Positions 6,277 to 7,722 of a DNA stretch of 7,722 nucleotides are shown here, piece by piece; the stretch's first letter is position 1; each line of letters opens with the position of its first letter. A program made the position numbers and the translations under genes. The stretch comes from Eubacteriales bacterium. GTDB lineage: Bacteria > Bacillota_A > Clostridia > Christensenellales > Aristaeellaceae. Under the pieces are notes generated by a model, which had not been told where the DNA came from, ran no database searches, and saw only the letters and a list, made by a program, of their open reading frames with translations. The stretch is taken from positions 1 through 7,722 of the forward strand of contig JARKQO010000292.1 of the NCBI GenBank assembly GCA_029974855.1, written 5' to 3'.

Positions 6277-6291
6277 GAATCCGACCCAAGG

Positions 6292-6299
6292 AAAGGAAG
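6292..6299 (+). promoter_or_regulatory. Ribosome binding site that sets the start at 6308
   Basis: AAAGGAAG lies 8 nt before the ATG at 6308. It argues against the in-frame ATG at 6272, which falls in the -10 region, and against a start at 6104 inside the tRNA. Confidence 0.75.
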
Positions 6300-6307
6300 T
6301 GCTTACG

Positions 6308-7039
6308 ATGATTCGACAGATCATTCATATTGACCGGGAAAAATGCAACGGCTGCGGCCTGTGTGTGTCGGCCTGCCATGAAGGGGCCATCGGTATGGAG
6401 GATGGCAAGGCGGTTTTGCTGCGGGACGATTATTGCGACGGCCTGGGGAACTGCCTGCCCGTTTGCCCCACCGGGGCCATCAGCTTTGAGGAACGGGAAG
6501 CCCTGGCTTATAATGAGGAAGAAGTGAAGCGCAATCAGGACAAGGCCGCCACCCACGCCGGGCCTCCCGCCGGGGGCTGCCCGGGCAGCCGGGCCCGCGC
6601 CATTCAGCGCCAGGGCCATGCCCCGGCCCAGGCTTCTGCCAACCCCCATTCCGCTCCATCCCCGGCGGAGAACGCCAGCCAGTTGAACCAATGGCCTGTG
6701 CAGATGAAGCTGGTACCTATAAACGCCCCTTATTTTCATAATGCCCACCTGCTGGTGGCCGCGGACTGCGCCGCCTATGCCCATGCCAACTTCCACCAGG
6801 ATTTCATGCGCAACAAAATCACCATCATCGGCTGCCCCAAGCTGGACGAGGGGGATTACAGCGAGAAGCTTACCGCCATCCTCAAGGGCAACCAGATCAA
6901 GTCCGTCACCGTGGTGCGCATGGAGGTGCCCTGCTGCGGGGGCCTGGAGCGTGCGGTGGTCAACGCCTTGCAAAACTGTGGCAAGATGATCCCCTGGCAA
7001 AAGGTCACCTTCAGCACCGCGGGCGATATTTTGGAGTAA
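6308..7039 (+). CDS. 4Fe-4S ferredoxin-domain protein with conserved C-terminal domain
   Basis: A 243-residue cytoplasmic iron-sulfur protein of a type common in strict anaerobes, without an established reaction known to me. The N-terminus is ferredoxin-like. Cluster I is CNGCGLCVSAC (Cys13, 16, 19, 23). Cluster II has only Cys43, Cys49 and Cys53 of the usual four: residue 46 is Leu in CDGLGNCLPVCP. A flexible Ala/Pro/His-rich linker (about 79-125) contains GGCPGS (89-94). The C-terminal domain (about 128-243) has WPVQMKLVPINAPYF, AADCAAYAHANF, IIGCPKLD and VRMEVPCCGGLE, with Cys154, 176, 209 and 210 as further candidate ligands. The motifs suggest electron transfer or redox sensing. A 59-bp gap separates it from a ferredoxin gene on the same strand. 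A dyad at 6234-6249 may control it. Confidence 0.9.
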   Translation: MIRQIIHIDREKCNGCGLCVSACHEGAIGMEDGKAVLLRDDYCDGLGNCLPVCPTGAISFEEREALAYNEEEVKRNQDKAATHAGPPAGGCPGSRARAIQRQGHAPAQASANPHSAPSPAENASQLNQWPVQMKLVPINAPYFHNAHLLVAADCAAYAHANFHQDFMRNKITIIGCPKLDEGDYSEKLTAILKGNQIKSVTVVRMEVPCCGGLERAVVNALQNCGKMIPWQKVTFSTAGDILE

Positions 7040-7041
7040 GG

Positions 7042-7068
7042 CCCGGGACATGAAACCAGCTGTCCGGG
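7042..7068 (+). other. Intercistronic hairpin between the two iron-sulfur genes
   Basis: CCCGGGACA (7042-7050) pairs with TGTCCGGG (7061-7068) as an 8-bp stem with one bulged G and a 10-nt loop. No T run follows, so it is not a normal terminator. It could protect or help process the message, or simply sit between two co-transcribed genes. Confidence 0.5.
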
Positions 7069-7098
7069 ATTACACTACGGTATAAGGAGGGTTTTTCC

Positions 7099-7287
7099 AT
7101 GAAGGCAACGATCGATCGTGACGGATGCATTGGATGCGGTCTGTGCTGCGACATCTGCCCCGAGGTGTTCCGCCTGGCGGACGACAACCTGGCGGAGGTC
7201 TACGGCCCCGTTACGGACAAAAACCTGGCCTCCGCCCGGGAGGCGGAGCAGTCCTGCCCGGTGTCCGTGATCCAGGTGGAGGAATAA
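7099..7287 (+). CDS. Ferredoxin, single [4Fe-4S] cluster
   Basis: A 62-residue soluble electron carrier. It resembles monocluster ferredoxins such as that of Thermotoga maritima in length and motif layout: CIGCGLCCDICP near the N-terminus and SCPVSVI near the C-terminus. By that model Cys10, Cys13, Cys16 and Cys53 hold the [4Fe-4S] cluster. Cys17 is additional. Cys20 corresponds to the residue that forms a disulfide in the Thermotoga protein, but the partner position here is Ser45, so the disulfide is absent. The protein is acidic, as usual. AAGGAGGG (7084-7091) lies 7 nt before the ATG and fixes the start. No clear promoter is seen in the 59-bp gap, so it is probably co-transcribed with the upstream iron-sulfur gene and may be its electron partner. 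A strong terminator follows. Confidence 0.93.
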   Translation: MKATIDRDGCIGCGLCCDICPEVFRLADDNLAEVYGPVTDKNLASAREAEQSCPVSVIQVEE

Positions 7288-7303
7288 GGCTACAAGCTTC
7301 ATA

Positions 7304-7334
7304 CGAAAAAAGCCCTCTTGCGGGGCTTTTTTCG
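7304..7334. terminator. Strong bidirectional intrinsic terminator
   Basis: The arms at 7304-7316 and 7322-7334 pair over 13 positions, with one T-G pair next to a 5-nt loop. There is an A run on the left and a T run (7327-7332) on the right. It stops transcription from the ferredoxin gene on the + strand and from the ABC transporter gene on the - strand, which converge here. Confidence 0.93.
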
Positions 7335-7372
7335 TGCCGGTCTTCATGCCGATCTCAAGGGCTCTCAAGGCC

Positions 7373-7722
7373 CTATCCGGCAAACTGGCTGTGATACAGC
7401 CTGGCATAGAAGCCGTTTTGCTCTATGAGCTCCTTATGGGTGCCCCGCTCCACAATGCGGCCTTTGTCCATCACCAAAATCTGATCCGCGTTCTGGATGG
7501 TGGAAAGCCGGTGGGCCACCACAAAGCTGGTGCGGCCTTGCATCAGCTGGTCAAAGGCCGCCTGTACCTCCAGCTCGGTCCGGGTGTCGATGGAGGAGGT
7601 AGCCTCGTCCAGAATCAGCATGGGAGGCAAGGCCAGCATCACCCGGGTGATGCACAGCAGCTGCTTCTGCCCCTGGGACAGGCTTCCTCCATCCTCCTCC
7701 ATCACCGTGTCGTACCCATGGG
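7373..7722 (-). CDS. ABC exporter ATPase subunit, C-terminal end (partial)
   Basis: The last 115 residues of an ABC transporter nucleotide-binding domain of the multidrug/lipid exporter type (MdlB/MsbA/LmrA-like), in which a membrane domain and an ATPase domain are fused. The gene runs off the right edge of the window; the frame is open to 7722, so the GTG at 7705 is internal. Numbered from the first whole codon, the signature motif LSQGQ is at 14-18, Walker B MLILDE at 34-39 (Asp38 and the catalytic Glu39), the D-loop SSID at 42-45 and the switch His at 70 (VVAHRLSTI). The protein ends HKELIEQNGFYARLYHSQFAG, typical of exporters. All visible ATPase residues are intact, so this half looks catalytically competent. 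The transported substrate cannot be told. The gene converges on the ferredoxin and ends about 38 bp from the shared terminator. Confidence 0.95.
   Translation of the reverse strand, partial: HGYDTVMEEDGGSLSQGQKQLLCITRVMLALPPMLILDEATSSIDTRTELEVQAAFDQLMQGRTSFVVAHRLSTIQNADQILVMDKGRIVERGTHKELIEQNGFYARLYHSQFAG

Noticed and set aside
6104..6307. Upstream extension of the iron-sulfur protein frame
   Set aside because: It starts inside tRNA-Trp and covers a putative terminator and the promoter region; the ribosome site at 6292-6299 fixes the start at 6308.

Overview
This 7.7 kb window looks like chromosomal DNA of an anaerobic, GC-rich member of the Clostridia. An Oscillospiraceae/Ruminococcaceae-type gut organism would fit, but that is an inference. 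The supports are strong AAGGAGG ribosome sites with ATG and GTG starts, a tRNA-Trp very like the Bacillus one with encoded CCA, several ferredoxin-type proteins, and a protein pair typical of strict anaerobes. I see no transposase, integrase, phage gene, CRISPR array or toxin-antitoxin pair.

Layout. (1) Positions 2-300, + strand: the 3' end of a pseudouridine-5'-phosphate glycosidase gene (psuG) and a strong intrinsic terminator. (2) 582-935, + strand: a 117-residue proline/threonine/histidine-rich protein of unknown function with an excellent ribosome site. Its 3' end overlaps the last gene of the opposing operon by 9 bp. (3) 5908 down to 927, - strand: a tightly packed four-gene unit. It holds an MtaD-type 5-methylthioadenosine/S-adenosylhomocysteine deaminase followed by three GT4-type glycosyltransferases. 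Gaps are 35 bp, 1 bp and a 4-bp ATGA overlap, which indicates co-transcription from an extended -10 promoter at 5940-5948. (4) 6042-6163, + strand: a consensus-like promoter and a tRNA-Trp(CCA) gene, divergent from the operon. (5) 6234-7334, + strand: a 243-residue 4Fe-4S protein and a 62-residue ferredoxin, ending in a strong bidirectional terminator. A perfect TGTGG-N6-CCACA dyad lies about 41 bp before the predicted transcription start, as expected for a CRP/FNR-family activator site. (6) 7373-7722, - strand: the C-terminal end of an ABC exporter ATPase domain, open at the window edge.

How the genes may work together. The three glycosyltransferases probably add successive sugars to a surface polysaccharide or glycoconjugate; no flippase, polymerase or priming transferase is visible. 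The deaminase belongs to SAM-byproduct (MTA/SAH) recycling and has no obvious metabolic link to them. The two iron-sulfur proteins form a small redox unit, perhaps controlled by a redox- or NO-sensing regulator encoded elsewhere. I found no clearly new multi-gene system. The best leads are the iron-sulfur pair with its dyad, the orphan proline-rich protein, and the deaminase-glycosyltransferase operon.
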